DNA of 64,000 bases from NCBI RefSeq assembly GCF_037094685.1, contig NZ_CP146614.1, positions 3,410,001 through 3,474,000 on the forward strand. The letters are read 5' to 3'. Made by a program: the position numbers and the translations under genes. Shown one piece after another: positions 19,377-28,155 of the stretch (positions within the stretch are counted from its first letter, which is position 1; each line of letters starts with the position of its first letter). The notes under the pieces were generated by a model. The model ran no database searches. It had not been told where the DNA came from and was given only the letters and a program-made list of their open reading frames with translations. This DNA is from Massilia sp. METH4 (lineage in GTDB: Bacteria; Pseudomonadota; Gammaproteobacteria; Burkholderiales; Burkholderiaceae_D).

Positions 19377-20932
19377 GGGCCGCCCTGTTTGTCGGCGCGC
19401 TGCTGCTGGCCGGCGCAGCGCAGGCCGCGGATACCTACCGCAATCCCGTCATCCCCGGCTTTCACCCAGACCCCAGCATCTGCCGCGTGGGCAAGGATTA
19501 CTACCTGGCCAACAGCACGTTCGAGTACTTCCCCGGCGTGCCCATCTTCCACAGCCGCGACCTGGTGAACTGGAAGCTGATCGGCCACGCGCTCACGCGC
19601 GAATCGCAGTTGCCGCTGAAGGGCCAGCGCGCCTCGCGCGGCATCTACGCGCCCACGCTGCGCTGCGAGGGCGGTACCTTCTACATGATCACCACGAATG
19701 TCGAGACGGGCGGCAACTTCATCGTCCATACGAAGGACCCGGCCGGCGAATGGTCGGAGCCGATCTGGCTGAAGGAAAAAACGCCGTGGATCGACCCTTC
19801 GCTGTTCTTCGACGACGATGGCACCGTGTACTACACGCGGCACGACGGCGGCGAGAAGGGCGGTGTCGTGCAGGCCCGTATCGATGTGAAGACCGGCAAG
19901 CTGCTGGACGAGCCGAAGCGCATCTGGAACGGCACGGGCGGCGTGTGGCCCGAAGGGCCCCACCTGTACAAGGTGGATGGCTGGTACTACCTGATGATCG
20001 CCGAAGGCGGCACGTCGTATGACCACGGCATCACGGTGGCGCGCGCGAAGTCGCCGTTCGGGCCTTTCGAGGCGCACAAGGGCAACCCGATCCTGTCGCA
20101 TCGCAATGCCCCCGATTTGCCGATCCAGGCCACCGGCCACGGCGACCTGGTGCAGACCGAGGATGGCAAGTGGTGGATGGTGCTGCTGGGGATCAGGCCC
20201 CATCAACGCAAGCACCATCTCGGCCGCGAGACGTTCCTGGCGCCGGTGACGTGGAAGGATGGCTGGCCCGTCGTCAATGACGGCAAGCCGCTGGCGCTGG
20301 AAATGAGCGCGGCCGGACTGCCGCCGCGCGTGCCGCTGCCGAAGGCACCCGTGCGTACGGAATTCGACGGATCGAAGCTCGACCAGTACTGGACCTTCGT
20401 GCGTGGACCGTCGACCGGCCTGTATTCGCTGGCGGAGCGGCCCGGCTTCCTGCGTGTGAAAGGGAACGCCGCCACGCTCGAGGACATCGCCACGCCTGCC
20501 TTCGTGGCGCGGCGCCAGCAGCACCTGAACGCGCGCATCGCCACGCGGACCGATTTCGCGCCGAACGGCCCGGACCAGTTCGCTGGCCTGGCGCTGCGGC
20601 AGAACGAGGCCAATCACTACCAACTGCGCATCGGCGGCAACAAGGTGGCGCGCAGGATCGAGCTCGTCACGCGCGTGAAAGGCGAGACGAAGGTGGTGGC
20701 ATCGGCGGCGCTCAAGCCCGGGCCCGTGGACCTGGAAATCCGTGCCTGGCCGGACCGCTACCAGTTCAGCTACGCGCAGGAAGGCAGACCCGCCGTGGTG
20801 CTGGGTTCCGCGCCGACGGCGGCGCTGTCCTCCGAGGATGCGGGCGGCTTCACTGGCGTGTTCGCCGGCATGGCGGCCACCGGCGCGCCGGCCGATTTCG
20901 ACTGGTTCGACTACCAACCGCTGGGAGAGTGA
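19373..20932 (+). CDS. GH43 beta-xylosidase/alpha-L-arabinofuranosidase
   Basis: The 519-residue protein has a signal peptide (residues 1-19) and the five-bladed GH43 propeller. The expected catalytic carboxylates are visible: Asp33 in FHPDPS, Asp141 in PWIDPS and Glu194 in WPEGPH. A C-terminal beta-sandwich (residues 325-519) follows, as in large GH43 enzymes with a DUF1349/GH43_C2-like domain. It should cleave xylose or arabinose from xylo-oligosaccharides in the periplasm. It overlaps the esterase by four bases and the GH115 gene by one base, so all three form one translational unit. Confidence 0.9.
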   Translation: MRAALFVGALLLAGAAQAADTYRNPVIPGFHPDPSICRVGKDYYLANSTFEYFPGVPIFHSRDLVNWKLIGHALTRESQLPLKGQRASRGIYAPTLRCEGGTFYMITTNVETGGNFIVHTKDPAGEWSEPIWLKEKTPWIDPSLFFDDDGTVYYTRHDGGEKGGVVQARIDVKTGKLLDEPKRIWNGTGGVWPEGPHLYKVDGWYYLMIAEGGTSYDHGITVARAKSPFGPFEAHKGNPILSHRNAPDLPIQATGHGDLVQTEDGKWWMVLLGIRPHQRKHHLGRETFLAPVTWKDGWPVVNDGKPLALEMSAAGLPPRVPLPKAPVRTEFDGSKLDQYWTFVRGPSTGLYSLAERPGFLRVKGNAATLEDIATPAFVARRQQHLNARIATRTDFAPNGPDQFAGLALRQNEANHYQLRIGGNKVARRIELVTRVKGETKVVASAALKPGPVDLEIRAWPDRYQFSYAQEGRPAVVLGSAPTAALSSEDAGGFTGVFAGMAATGAPADFDWFDYQPLGE

Positions 20933-23775
20933 TGAAACACGCAATCATCGTGCTGGCGCTGCTGCTCCAGCTGTCGACGGCTGCCCATGCCCTGGGCAAC
21001 AAGCCGTTCATCGCCTTCGAACGGGAGAACGCGGATGCCGTGGAACTGCTGGCCAGGGGCCGCGCGGCACCGATCTTCATCGATGCGAACGATCACGCCG
21101 GCGTGCGGCGCGCCGCAGGCGACCTGCAGGCCGATATCGGCCGGGTGGGTGGCGCGAAGCCGGCATTGCGCATGGACGCGCCGACCGGCGTCGATGTAAT
21201 CATCGCCGGCACGGTCGGCAAGAGCGCGCTGATCGACGGGCTGGCGAAGTCCGGCATGCTCGACGTGGCGCCCATCCGCGGCAAGTGGGAGGGTTATATC
21301 GTTCGTACCTTGCGCAACCCGATGCCAGGCGTGCAGCGCGCACTCGTGATCGCCGGCAGCGACAAGCGCGGCACCATCTACGGCATTTACGAAGTCTCGG
21401 AGCAGATCGGCGTGTCGCCATGGTACTGGTGGGCCGACGTGCCGCCGGTGAAGCGCAAGGCCCTGTACGCGCAGGCCGGCACGCAGGTGCAGGATGCGCC
21501 GGTGGTGCAATACCGCGGCATCTTCCTGAACGACGAGGCGCCGGCGCTGACCGGCTGGGCGAAGGAACGCTACGGTGGCTACAACAGCAAGTTCTACAAG
21601 GGCGTGTTCGAGCTGATCCTGCGCCTGCGCGGCAACTACCTGTGGCCGGCGATGTGGGACGCGGCCTTTTTCGACGACGATCCGGAAAACGGCCGCCTGG
21701 CCGACGAATACGGCATCGTGATGGGCACCTCGCACCACGAGCCGATGATGCGCGCCCACAAGGAATGGTCGCGCTACGGCAAGGGGCCGTGGGACTACAG
21801 CCGCAACGAGGCGGTGCTGAAGGACTTCTGGCGCGACGGCCTGAAGAAGACGCGCGAGTACGAGAAGTTCGTCACGCTGGGCATGCGCGGCGATGGCGAC
21901 GAGCCGATGTCGCGGGATGCCAACGTCGCGCTGCTGGAAAAGATCGTTGCCGACCAGAGGAAGATGATCGCCGAGGAGCTGAACCCGGACGTGACGAAAG
22001 TGCCGCAGGCCTGGGCGCTCTACAAGGAAGTACAGGACTACTACGAGCAGGGCATGCGCGTGCCGGACGACGTGCTGCTGCTGTGGTGCGACGACAACTG
22101 GGGCAATATCCGCCGCCTGCCCACGCGCGAAGAACGCAGGCGCGCCGGCGGCGCCGGCGTGTACTACCACTTCGACTACGTGGGCGGCCCGCGCAACTAC
22201 AAGTGGCTGAACGTGACGCCGCTGCCGAAGGTGTGGGAACAGATGCACCTGGCGTGGAAGTACGAGGCGACGCGCATGTGGATCGTCAACGTGGGCGACC
22301 TGAAGCCGATGGAAGTGCCGATGGAGTTCTTCCTTGCCTACGCCTGGAACCCGGCCGCATGGCCGGCCGACCGCCTGCAGGAGTACCTGCGCCTGTGGGC
22401 GACGCGCGAGTTCGGCGCGCGGCACGCGGTGGACGTCGCCGACATCGTTTCGAAGTACGCCAGATACAACGGCCGCCGCCGCCCCGAGATGCTGGAACCG
22501 GACACGTACAGCCTCGTGAACTATGGCGAATCGGCGCGCATCGTGGCCGAGTACCGTGCGCTGGAGGAGCGGGCCGAACGCATCTTTGCCGCCCTGCCGA
22601 AGGAACGCCGCGACGCGTTCTACCAGCTGGTGCTGCACCCCGTGAAGGCGGGCGCCACCGTCAATGAGCTGTATGCGACGGCGGGCCTGAACCGGCTGTA
22701 TGCGAAGCAGGGCCGTTCGGCCACGAACGACATGGCCGAACGGGTGCGCAGGCTGTTCGCCGACGATGCCGCGCTGACCCGCCGGTACCACGCCATCAAT
22801 GGCGGCAAGTGGAACCACATGATGGCGCAGACGCACCTGGGCTATACGTACTGGCAGCAGCCGCCGCGCAATGTGATGCCGGCCGTGAGCGAGGTGCAGG
22901 TCCCCAAGGCCGGCGAGCTGGGCATCGGCGTGGAAGGCAATGAACAGGTGTGGCCGGAGGCACAGGGCCTCAGGACGCCGGCGCTCGATGCCTTCGAGCG
23001 CCAGCCGCGCATCGTCGAGCTGTTCAACCGCGGCGGCACGCCATTCAAGTATTCCGTGCGCGCGAGCGAACCGTGGATCGTGATCGACAAGCCGGCCGGC
23101 ACGGTCGACAAGGTGGAGCGCATCGCCATCGATGCCCGGTGGGACCAGGTGCCGCCGGGCGCGAGGAGCGCCACGCTTGTCGTCACCGGCCCGGCGGGCG
23201 AGGCGAGGATCGAGGTGCCCGTGCACAAGCCAGCCGACGCGTCGCCGGTGCGCGGCTTCGTCGAGACGCATGGCGTCGTGGCGATCGAGGCCGAGCACTA
23301 TGCACGCGCCGTCGCGGCGCCGGGCCGCGAGTGGCTGAACGTGCCCGATCACGGGCGCACGCTGTCGGGCATGACGACGTTGCCCGTCGATGCGCCGACG
23401 CTGTCGCCGGCCGATGGCATGCGGCTCGAATACGACATGCACCTGTTCAGCAGCGGCAAGGTGAAGGTGCAGGTCACCGTCGCGCCCACGCTGAAGTTCC
23501 AGCCGGGGCAGGGCTTGCGCTACGCCGTGGCGTTCGACGACGAGGCGCCGCAGGTCGTCAACCTGCATGCCGATGCGTCGGAAAAATTCTGGGAAAAGAT
23601 CGTGGGCGATGGCGCCGCCGTGTTCACCACGCGGCACGCGGTCGGCAAGCCGGGCGCGCACGTGCTGAAGATCTGGGCGCTCGACCCGGCCGTGGTGCTG
23701 CAGAAGGTGGTCGTGGATGCGGGCGGCATGAAGGCCAGCTACCTGGGGCCGCCGGAAAGCCCGCGGATCAGATAA
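20932..23775 (+). CDS. GH115 xylan alpha-1,2-glucuronidase
   Basis: A 947-residue protein with a signal peptide (residues 1-22) and the layout of GH115: an N-terminal domain (residues 25-170), the catalytic barrel with NYLWPAMWDAAFF and GTSHHEPMMRAHKEW, the DDNWGNIRRLP segment, and a C-terminal beta domain (residues 760-947). GH115 enzymes remove (methyl)glucuronic acid from internal xylose residues of polymeric xylan. The ATG at 20932 follows GGGAGAG directly and overlaps the GH43 stop. The same locus also encodes GH67, which acts only on terminal residues of oligomers, so the two should be complementary. Confidence 0.92.
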   Translation: MKHAIIVLALLLQLSTAAHALGNKPFIAFERENADAVELLARGRAAPIFIDANDHAGVRRAAGDLQADIGRVGGAKPALRMDAPTGVDVIIAGTVGKSALIDGLAKSGMLDVAPIRGKWEGYIVRTLRNPMPGVQRALVIAGSDKRGTIYGIYEVSEQIGVSPWYWWADVPPVKRKALYAQAGTQVQDAPVVQYRGIFLNDEAPALTGWAKERYGGYNSKFYKGVFELILRLRGNYLWPAMWDAAFFDDDPENGRLADEYGIVMGTSHHEPMMRAHKEWSRYGKGPWDYSRNEAVLKDFWRDGLKKTREYEKFVTLGMRGDGDEPMSRDANVALLEKIVADQRKMIAEELNPDVTKVPQAWALYKEVQDYYEQGMRVPDDVLLLWCDDNWGNIRRLPTREERRRAGGAGVYYHFDYVGGPRNYKWLNVTPLPKVWEQMHLAWKYEATRMWIVNVGDLKPMEVPMEFFLAYAWNPAAWPADRLQEYLRLWATREFGARHAVDVADIVSKYARYNGRRRPEMLEPDTYSLVNYGESARIVAEYRALEERAERIFAALPKERRDAFYQLVLHPVKAGATVNELYATAGLNRLYAKQGRSATNDMAERVRRLFADDAALTRRYHAINGGKWNHMMAQTHLGYTYWQQPPRNVMPAVSEVQVPKAGELGIGVEGNEQVWPEAQGLRTPALDAFERQPRIVELFNRGGTPFKYSVRASEPWIVIDKPAGTVDKVERIAIDARWDQVPPGARSATLVVTGPAGEARIEVPVHKPADASPVRGFVETHGVVAIEAEHYARAVAAPGREWLNVPDHGRTLSGMTTLPVDAPTLSPADGMRLEYDMHLFSSGKVKVQVTVAPTLKFQPGQGLRYAVAFDDEAPQVVNLHADASEKFWEKIVGDGAAVFTTRHAVGKPGAHVLKIWALDPAVVLQKVVVDAGGMKASYLGPPESPRIR

Positions 23776-23791
23776 CCGGAAGCGGCGGGCG

Positions 23792-24364
23792 TCATTCGGC
23801 GTCCGCAGGCCGCGGCCACGAGCGCGGCAGCTCGATGCCGACCAGGCGCCAGGTCGCGAAGCCTTCGTGGGCGAGCACGAAGCCGATATCGGGCTCGCCC
23901 TTGCCGTCGAGCGCCTTGGCAACGACCACGTCCAGGCTGCGGCGCTCGAAGGCCCACTGCTTTTGCTTGCCGCCCGCGGCCGTCTCCACCGGCGAGTCGT
24001 CGGGAGCGATGTCGCGCATTTTTCCCTCGTCCATCGCATCGGCGAGGCGCTCCGGCGAGATCAGCACGTTGACGGCCGCGTCGGTGAAGACGTTAGCCAG
24101 TCTGGCGCCGAGCTCCGCGCCGGCCCGCGCCAGTTCGCCGCCGCCGGCCGCGCGCGCCAGCGTGTCCTTGGTCTTCGCATGCAACTGCCGCTTCAGGCTG
24201 TCACGCACCTTCGGGAAGTCGACGTGCCGCGCCAGCGCCTGCGTATCGCGCGCCTGCGCCGCGCTGCGCATCGCATGCAAGGTCAGATAGGGGGAGAAAT
24301 ACCAGTAGACGCCGAGCGCGAGCAGCAGGGCGATGAAGAGGGCGATGAGGCGGGGGCGGGACAT
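23792..24364 (-). CDS. DUF2939-like membrane-anchored protein
   Basis: A 190-residue protein with one N-terminal hydrophobic helix (residues 5-26) directly followed by YFSPYLTLHAMRSAAQARD, the usual beginning of DUF2939 proteins. The rest is a soluble, probably periplasmic domain in which DFPKVRDSLKRQL recalls the family. No function is known for the family. It converges on the GH115 gene with a 16-base gap and shows no link to xylan use. The ATG at 24364 is the first sensible start; longer versions would run into the palindromes upstream. Confidence 0.75.
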   Translation of the reverse strand: MSRPRLIALFIALLLALGVYWYFSPYLTLHAMRSAAQARDTQALARHVDFPKVRDSLKRQLHAKTKDTLARAAGGGELARAGAELGARLANVFTDAAVNVLISPERLADAMDEGKMRDIAPDDSPVETAAGGKQKQWAFERRSLDVVVAKALDGKGEPDIGFVLAHEGFATWRLVGIELPRSWPRPADAE

Positions 24365-24448
24365 GGCGCGGTACTGTGGTGGAAAACCGCCACTATACCC
24401 GGCGCGATGGCATTTCCGAAGCATGCTACGGCTGACCCCGTGTCCCCT

Positions 24449-24477
24449 TGTCTCGTAGTGCCAGGCACCACGAGACA
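24449..24477. repeat. Palindrome with GTGCC-A-GGCAC core
   Basis: TGTCTCGT at 24449-24456 pairs with ACGAGACA at 24470-24477 around the inner pair GTGCC/GGCAC. It is one of two related palindromes in the gene-free stretch 24365-24577. Confidence 0.8.
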
Positions 24478-24527
24478 CGGACTCGACCATTGTTACCGCG
24501 TCGTTACCGGGTATTGATTGACGAGCT

Positions 24528-24561
24528 CGTGTCCCTCGGTGCCTGGCACCACGGGGACACG
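24528..24561. repeat. Palindrome with GGTGCC-T-GGCACC core
   Basis: CGTGTCCC at 24528-24535 pairs with GGGACACG at 24554-24561 around GGTGCCTGGCACC. It shares its core with the copy 80 bases away but has different outer arms that are again complementary. It lies just past the stop of the minus-strand GH10 gene. Confidence 0.8.
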
Positions 24562-24577
24562 GGCTCAACCATAGACG

Positions 24578-25696
24578 CTAGGCGCTGCGTGCCGGCATCG
24601 CACGCAGCGAGGCGGCGATGGCGTCGCGCAGCGGCTTGGCGCGCAACTGCGCGTCATAGGGGCAGGGGCGCTGCGGCAGCTTGTCCTTGCGCGGCGCTTC
24701 GTCCCAGGTCTGCAGCCAGCTCACATTGTCGGACAGGCCCCACAGCAGGAAATCCTTCACCTGGCGGTAGGAGAGCGTCACGTCGAGGAAATCCCTGGCC
24801 AGCGCGGCCACGCCGGCGTCGCGCATCGTGATGTCGGCCGGCAGCATGCGGTCGTTCACGTCGAATTCCGTGATGAGGAGGTCGTAGCCCATGCCGGTGA
24901 CTTCGTCGAGGAAGGCGCGCCAGTCGCGGATCGGGTCGGTCTGCTGGCGCACGTCGTCCCACGAACCGATGTGGCTCTGGATGCCCAGCGCGTGCACGGG
25001 CGTGCCGCGCTTCTTCATTTCGGCCAGCATCTTCAGCACGCCGGCGCGGTGCTTCGCGCTGCCGGCATCCTCGCGCATGTAGTCGTTGTAGACCAGCTGC
25101 GCATGCGGCGCCTGCTCGCGCGCCACGCGGAAGGCGAAGTCGATCTGCTCGATCGCGCCCATGCGCTCCGTGAACACGTTCTTGCGCATCTCGCCGGTCT
25201 CCGGTTCGACCGCCTCGTTGACGACGTCCCAGCTGTAGATGCCGGTGCCGTAGTGCTTGCAGACGGTGGTGATGTGCTCGCGCAGCAGCCGCTCCGCTTC
25301 CTTCGAGCCCTGCCCGAAGTCGTGCGCCGTGACCCAGCCGGGCAGCCATTTCGCCGGTTGCCACACGAGGTTGTGGCCGCGCACCTGCATGCCTTGCTTG
25401 CGCGCCCACGCATACATCTCGTCGGCCGGGCCGAAGTTGAACTGCCCCCGTTTCGGCTCCAGCGCCGGCCACTTCGTTTCGTTCTCGGCCACGATGACAT
25501 TGCATTCGCGGGCCATGAGCGCGCGCTGCGCGGGGTCCTTGAAATAGCGGTAGCCGAGTGCGTTACCGAAGCGCATGCCCTTGGCGGCGGCGATGGCTTT
25601 CAGCGGTTCGGAATCGGCGGCAAACAGCGGGGGAAGGGCGGCGGCGCAGGTGGTGCCGGCCAGAAGGCGCAGCATGTCGCGGCGGGTCGTGGTCAT
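24578..25696 (-). CDS. GH10 endo-1,4-beta-xylanase, Tat signal
   Basis: The 372-residue enzyme is a single-domain GH10 xylanase that cuts the xylan backbone. The acid/base is Glu161 in WDVVNEAV and the nucleophile is Glu277 in LLITEFDV; the RGHNLVW and IGIQSHIG-like segments are also present. The N-terminus TTTRRDMLRLLAG is a twin-arginine signal, so export of the folded enzyme is expected. There is no carbohydrate-binding module. It is divergent from the GH67 gene across a 114-base region with two xyl-box-like sites. Confidence 0.94.
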   Translation of the reverse strand: MTTTRRDMLRLLAGTTCAAALPPLFAADSEPLKAIAAAKGMRFGNALGYRYFKDPAQRALMARECNVIVAENETKWPALEPKRGQFNFGPADEMYAWARKQGMQVRGHNLVWQPAKWLPGWVTAHDFGQGSKEAERLLREHITTVCKHYGTGIYSWDVVNEAVEPETGEMRKNVFTERMGAIEQIDFAFRVAREQAPHAQLVYNDYMREDAGSAKHRAGVLKMLAEMKKRGTPVHALGIQSHIGSWDDVRQQTDPIRDWRAFLDEVTGMGYDLLITEFDVNDRMLPADITMRDAGVAALARDFLDVTLSYRQVKDFLLWGLSDNVSWLQTWDEAPRKDKLPQRPCPYDAQLRAKPLRDAIAASLRAMPARSA

Positions 25697-25748
25697 ATCG
25701 TCTCCAGTGGGGCTCGATGGCCGTTTTTAGTTGTAGCGTGCCCGCGAA

Positions 25749-25762
25749 GGTTACGCTAACAT
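25749..25762. promoter_or_regulatory. Xyl-box-like site, GH10 side
   Basis: GGTTACGCTAACAT has the dyad GTTA-CGC-TAAC, one base shorter in the centre than the other sites. It lies 53-66 bases upstream of the GH10 start. Confidence 0.45.
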
Positions 25763-25778
25763 CGCAGAAGGTGCAAAC

Positions 25779-25791
25779 GGTTGCGCTACCA
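25779..25791. promoter_or_regulatory. Xyl-box-like site, GH67 side
   Basis: GGTTGCGCTACCA reads on the other strand as TGGTAGCGCAACC, matching the left half of the xyl box fully. It lies about 20-32 bases before the TTG start of the GH67 gene. Confidence 0.5.
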
Positions 25792-25810
25792 AAAAACAAC
25801 GGAGACTAAT

Positions 25811-27979
25811 TTGCGAGTTCTGAAAGGTGCGCTGGCGGCAGTGGTGTCGCTGGTCGTCGTGCTGGCGCCCGCGCATGCGGTGGAAGAGGATGGCTATCAG
25901 CTCTGGTTGCGATACCGCCCCCTTGCGAACGCTGGCCAGGCGCAGCAGGCGGCCAAGGCGATCGTCTATCCGGACAAGGCAACGCCGACGATCCAGGCGG
26001 CCATCGATGAACTGCGCCGCGGGCTGCAAGGCTACACCGGCAAGGCGCCCGCCACCGGTACGCAGGTGAGCGCCGGCGCCATCGTGCTGGCAAAGGCGGG
26101 GCAGCTGCCGCAGGGCTTCGCCGCCGACGCCCTGGCCGACCTTGGCCGCGAAGGCTACCTGCTGAAAAGCGCCACCGTGCAAGGCAAGCGCGTGACGGTC
26201 ATCGCCGCCAACGAAGACATCGGCCTGCTGTACGGCGCTTTCGGCCTGCTGCGCGCACTGGGCACCGGCAAGCAGCTGGCCGCGCTGGACGAACGGTCGA
26301 CGCCGAAACTGCAACTCCGGGTACTGAACCACTGGGACAACCTCGACCGCACGGTGGAGCGCGGCTATTCCGGGCAGTCGATCTGGAACTGGTGGGAATT
26401 GCCGGCCATCCGCGAGCGACAGTATGTCGACTATGCGCGCGCCAATGCCTCGCTGGGCATCAACGGCACGGTGCTGAACAACGTGAACTCGAAGGCCGAG
26501 ATCCTGACCGCGCCGTGGATCGCCAAGGTGGCCGCGCTGGCGGACGTGCTGCGCCCGTACGGCATCAGGGTCTACCTGTCGGCACGCTGGTCCACGCCGC
26601 TGGAGCTGAACGAAACGAAGACGGCCGACCCGCTCGCGCCCGAGGTGGCGGCGTGGTGGCGTGCCAAGGCGGACGAGATCTACCGCGCCATCCCCGACTT
26701 CGGCGGCTTCCTCGTCAAGGCCAATTCGGAAGGGCAGCCGGGCCCGCAGGACTATCACCGCACGCATGCCGACGGCGCGAACATGCTGGCCGCCGCGCTG
26801 GCGCCGCACAAGGGCATCGTGATGTGGCGCGCCTTCGTCTACGCGGCCGAGAAGCCGGACGATCGCGCCAAGCAGGCCTACGACGAATTCAAGCCGCTGG
26901 ACGGCAAGTTCGCCCCGAACGTGCTGGTGCAGGTGAAGAACGGCGCCATCGACTTCCAGCCGCGCGAGCCGTTCCACCCGCTGTTCGGCGCCATGCCGGG
27001 GACACCCCTGATGATGGAATTCCAGATCACCAAGGAATACCTGGGCTTCGCCATGCACATGGCCTATCTGGGCCCCCTGTTCGAGGAAGTGCTGAAGGCC
27101 GACACGATGCAGCGCCCCGGCGGCCTCACCGTGGCGCAGGTACTGGAAGGCGAGGACCATGGTCCGGGCGAACACGGCCAGCGCCCGACCGGCATGGCCG
27201 GCGTGGCCAATATCGGCAGCTCGCGCACGTGGAGCGGCTCGCACTTCGACCAGGCCAACTGGTATGCGTATGGCCGCTTCGCCTGGGACCCGCGGGGCAG
27301 CGCGCGTGCTTTCGCCGACGAGTGGGCGATGCAGACGTTCTCGCGCGACCGGCAGGCCGTCACGCGCATCGTCGACATGATGATGCGCTCGCGCGAGGCG
27401 GTGGTCGACTACATGACGCCGCTCGGCCTGCACCACCTGATGGATACCGGCCACCACCACGGCCCCGGCCCCTGGGTGGACAACCTGGGCCGGCCCGACT
27501 GGAACCCTACCTATTACCACAAGGCGGACAAGGGGGGCATCGGCTTCGACCGCACCGCCACCGGTTCCAATGCGCTCGCGCAGTACGCGCCGGACGTTGC
27601 GCGGCGCTGGGCCGATCCGCGCACCACGCCGGAAGAGCTGCTGCTGTGGTTCCACCACCTGCCATGGGATTACGCGATGCCGTCCGGCCGCACGCTGTGG
27701 GCCGAGCTCGTGGCACGCTACGACCGCGGCGTGGCCGAGGCCGAAGGCTTGCGCATGCGATGGCAGCAACTGAAGCCGGCCATCGACGAGCGGCGCTTCG
27801 ACGAGGTGGCGCAACGTCTCGACCAGCAGGTGAGCGAAGCGCAATGGTGGCGCGACGCATCGGTGGCGTATTTCCAGTCCGTGTCCGGCCTGCCGCTGCC
27901 GCCGGGCACCCGCGCGCCCGCGCGCACGCTGGAACAGTACAAGGCCATCAAGTTCCCCTACGCCGCCGGGCACCACTGA
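25811..27979 (+). CDS. GH67 alpha-glucuronidase
   Basis: A 722-residue family 67 enzyme, which removes (4-O-methyl)glucuronic acid from the non-reducing end of xylo-oligosaccharides. Family segments include LNHWDNLDRTVERGYSGQS, the barrel region around GGFLVKANSEGQPGP (acid residue), and HHLPWDYAMPSGRTLW near the C-terminus. The TTG at 25811 is taken as start because GGAG lies six bases before it and a hydrophobic signal-like stretch (residues 6-23) follows at once. An earlier in-frame TTG at 25781 would overlap the operator. Many GH67 enzymes are cytoplasmic, so the export signal is notable. Confidence 0.9.
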   Translation: MRVLKGALAAVVSLVVVLAPAHAVEEDGYQLWLRYRPLANAGQAQQAAKAIVYPDKATPTIQAAIDELRRGLQGYTGKAPATGTQVSAGAIVLAKAGQLPQGFAADALADLGREGYLLKSATVQGKRVTVIAANEDIGLLYGAFGLLRALGTGKQLAALDERSTPKLQLRVLNHWDNLDRTVERGYSGQSIWNWWELPAIRERQYVDYARANASLGINGTVLNNVNSKAEILTAPWIAKVAALADVLRPYGIRVYLSARWSTPLELNETKTADPLAPEVAAWWRAKADEIYRAIPDFGGFLVKANSEGQPGPQDYHRTHADGANMLAAALAPHKGIVMWRAFVYAAEKPDDRAKQAYDEFKPLDGKFAPNVLVQVKNGAIDFQPREPFHPLFGAMPGTPLMMEFQITKEYLGFAMHMAYLGPLFEEVLKADTMQRPGGLTVAQVLEGEDHGPGEHGQRPTGMAGVANIGSSRTWSGSHFDQANWYAYGRFAWDPRGSARAFADEWAMQTFSRDRQAVTRIVDMMMRSREAVVDYMTPLGLHHLMDTGHHHGPGPWVDNLGRPDWNPTYYHKADKGGIGFDRTATGSNALAQYAPDVARRWADPRTTPEELLLWFHHLPWDYAMPSGRTLWAELVARYDRGVAEAEGLRMRWQQLKPAIDERRFDEVAQRLDQQVSEAQWWRDASVAYFQSVSGLPLPPGTRAPARTLEQYKAIKFPYAAGHH

Positions 27980-28036
27980 CCTGCACTGCAAAAAAACATT
28001 TCCTGGGCAACATTAGCCGGGGCGGCGATTGACCCA

Positions 28037-28050
28037 TGTGTGCGCTAACA
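28037..28050. promoter_or_regulatory. Xyl-box-like site before LacI-type regulator
   Basis: TGTGTGCGCTAACA has a perfect right half (GCGCTAACA) and a diverged left half. It lies about 105 bases before the regulator start, consistent with autoregulation. The gap 27980-28155 holds no gene. Confidence 0.5.
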
Positions 28051-28155
28051 ACGCCGTTGCGGCGATGTTAGAATGACAGATGCGTGACAGATACGTGTCC
28101 TGGGCGGACGCGCTATGCTAGAGTCCGCCGATAACTATTCCATAAGCAAAGTCCG

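Noticed and set aside
20911..24039. Open frame of 1042 codons opposite the GH115 gene
   Set aside because: Low-complexity translation without domains, fully antisense to a well-supported enzyme gene.
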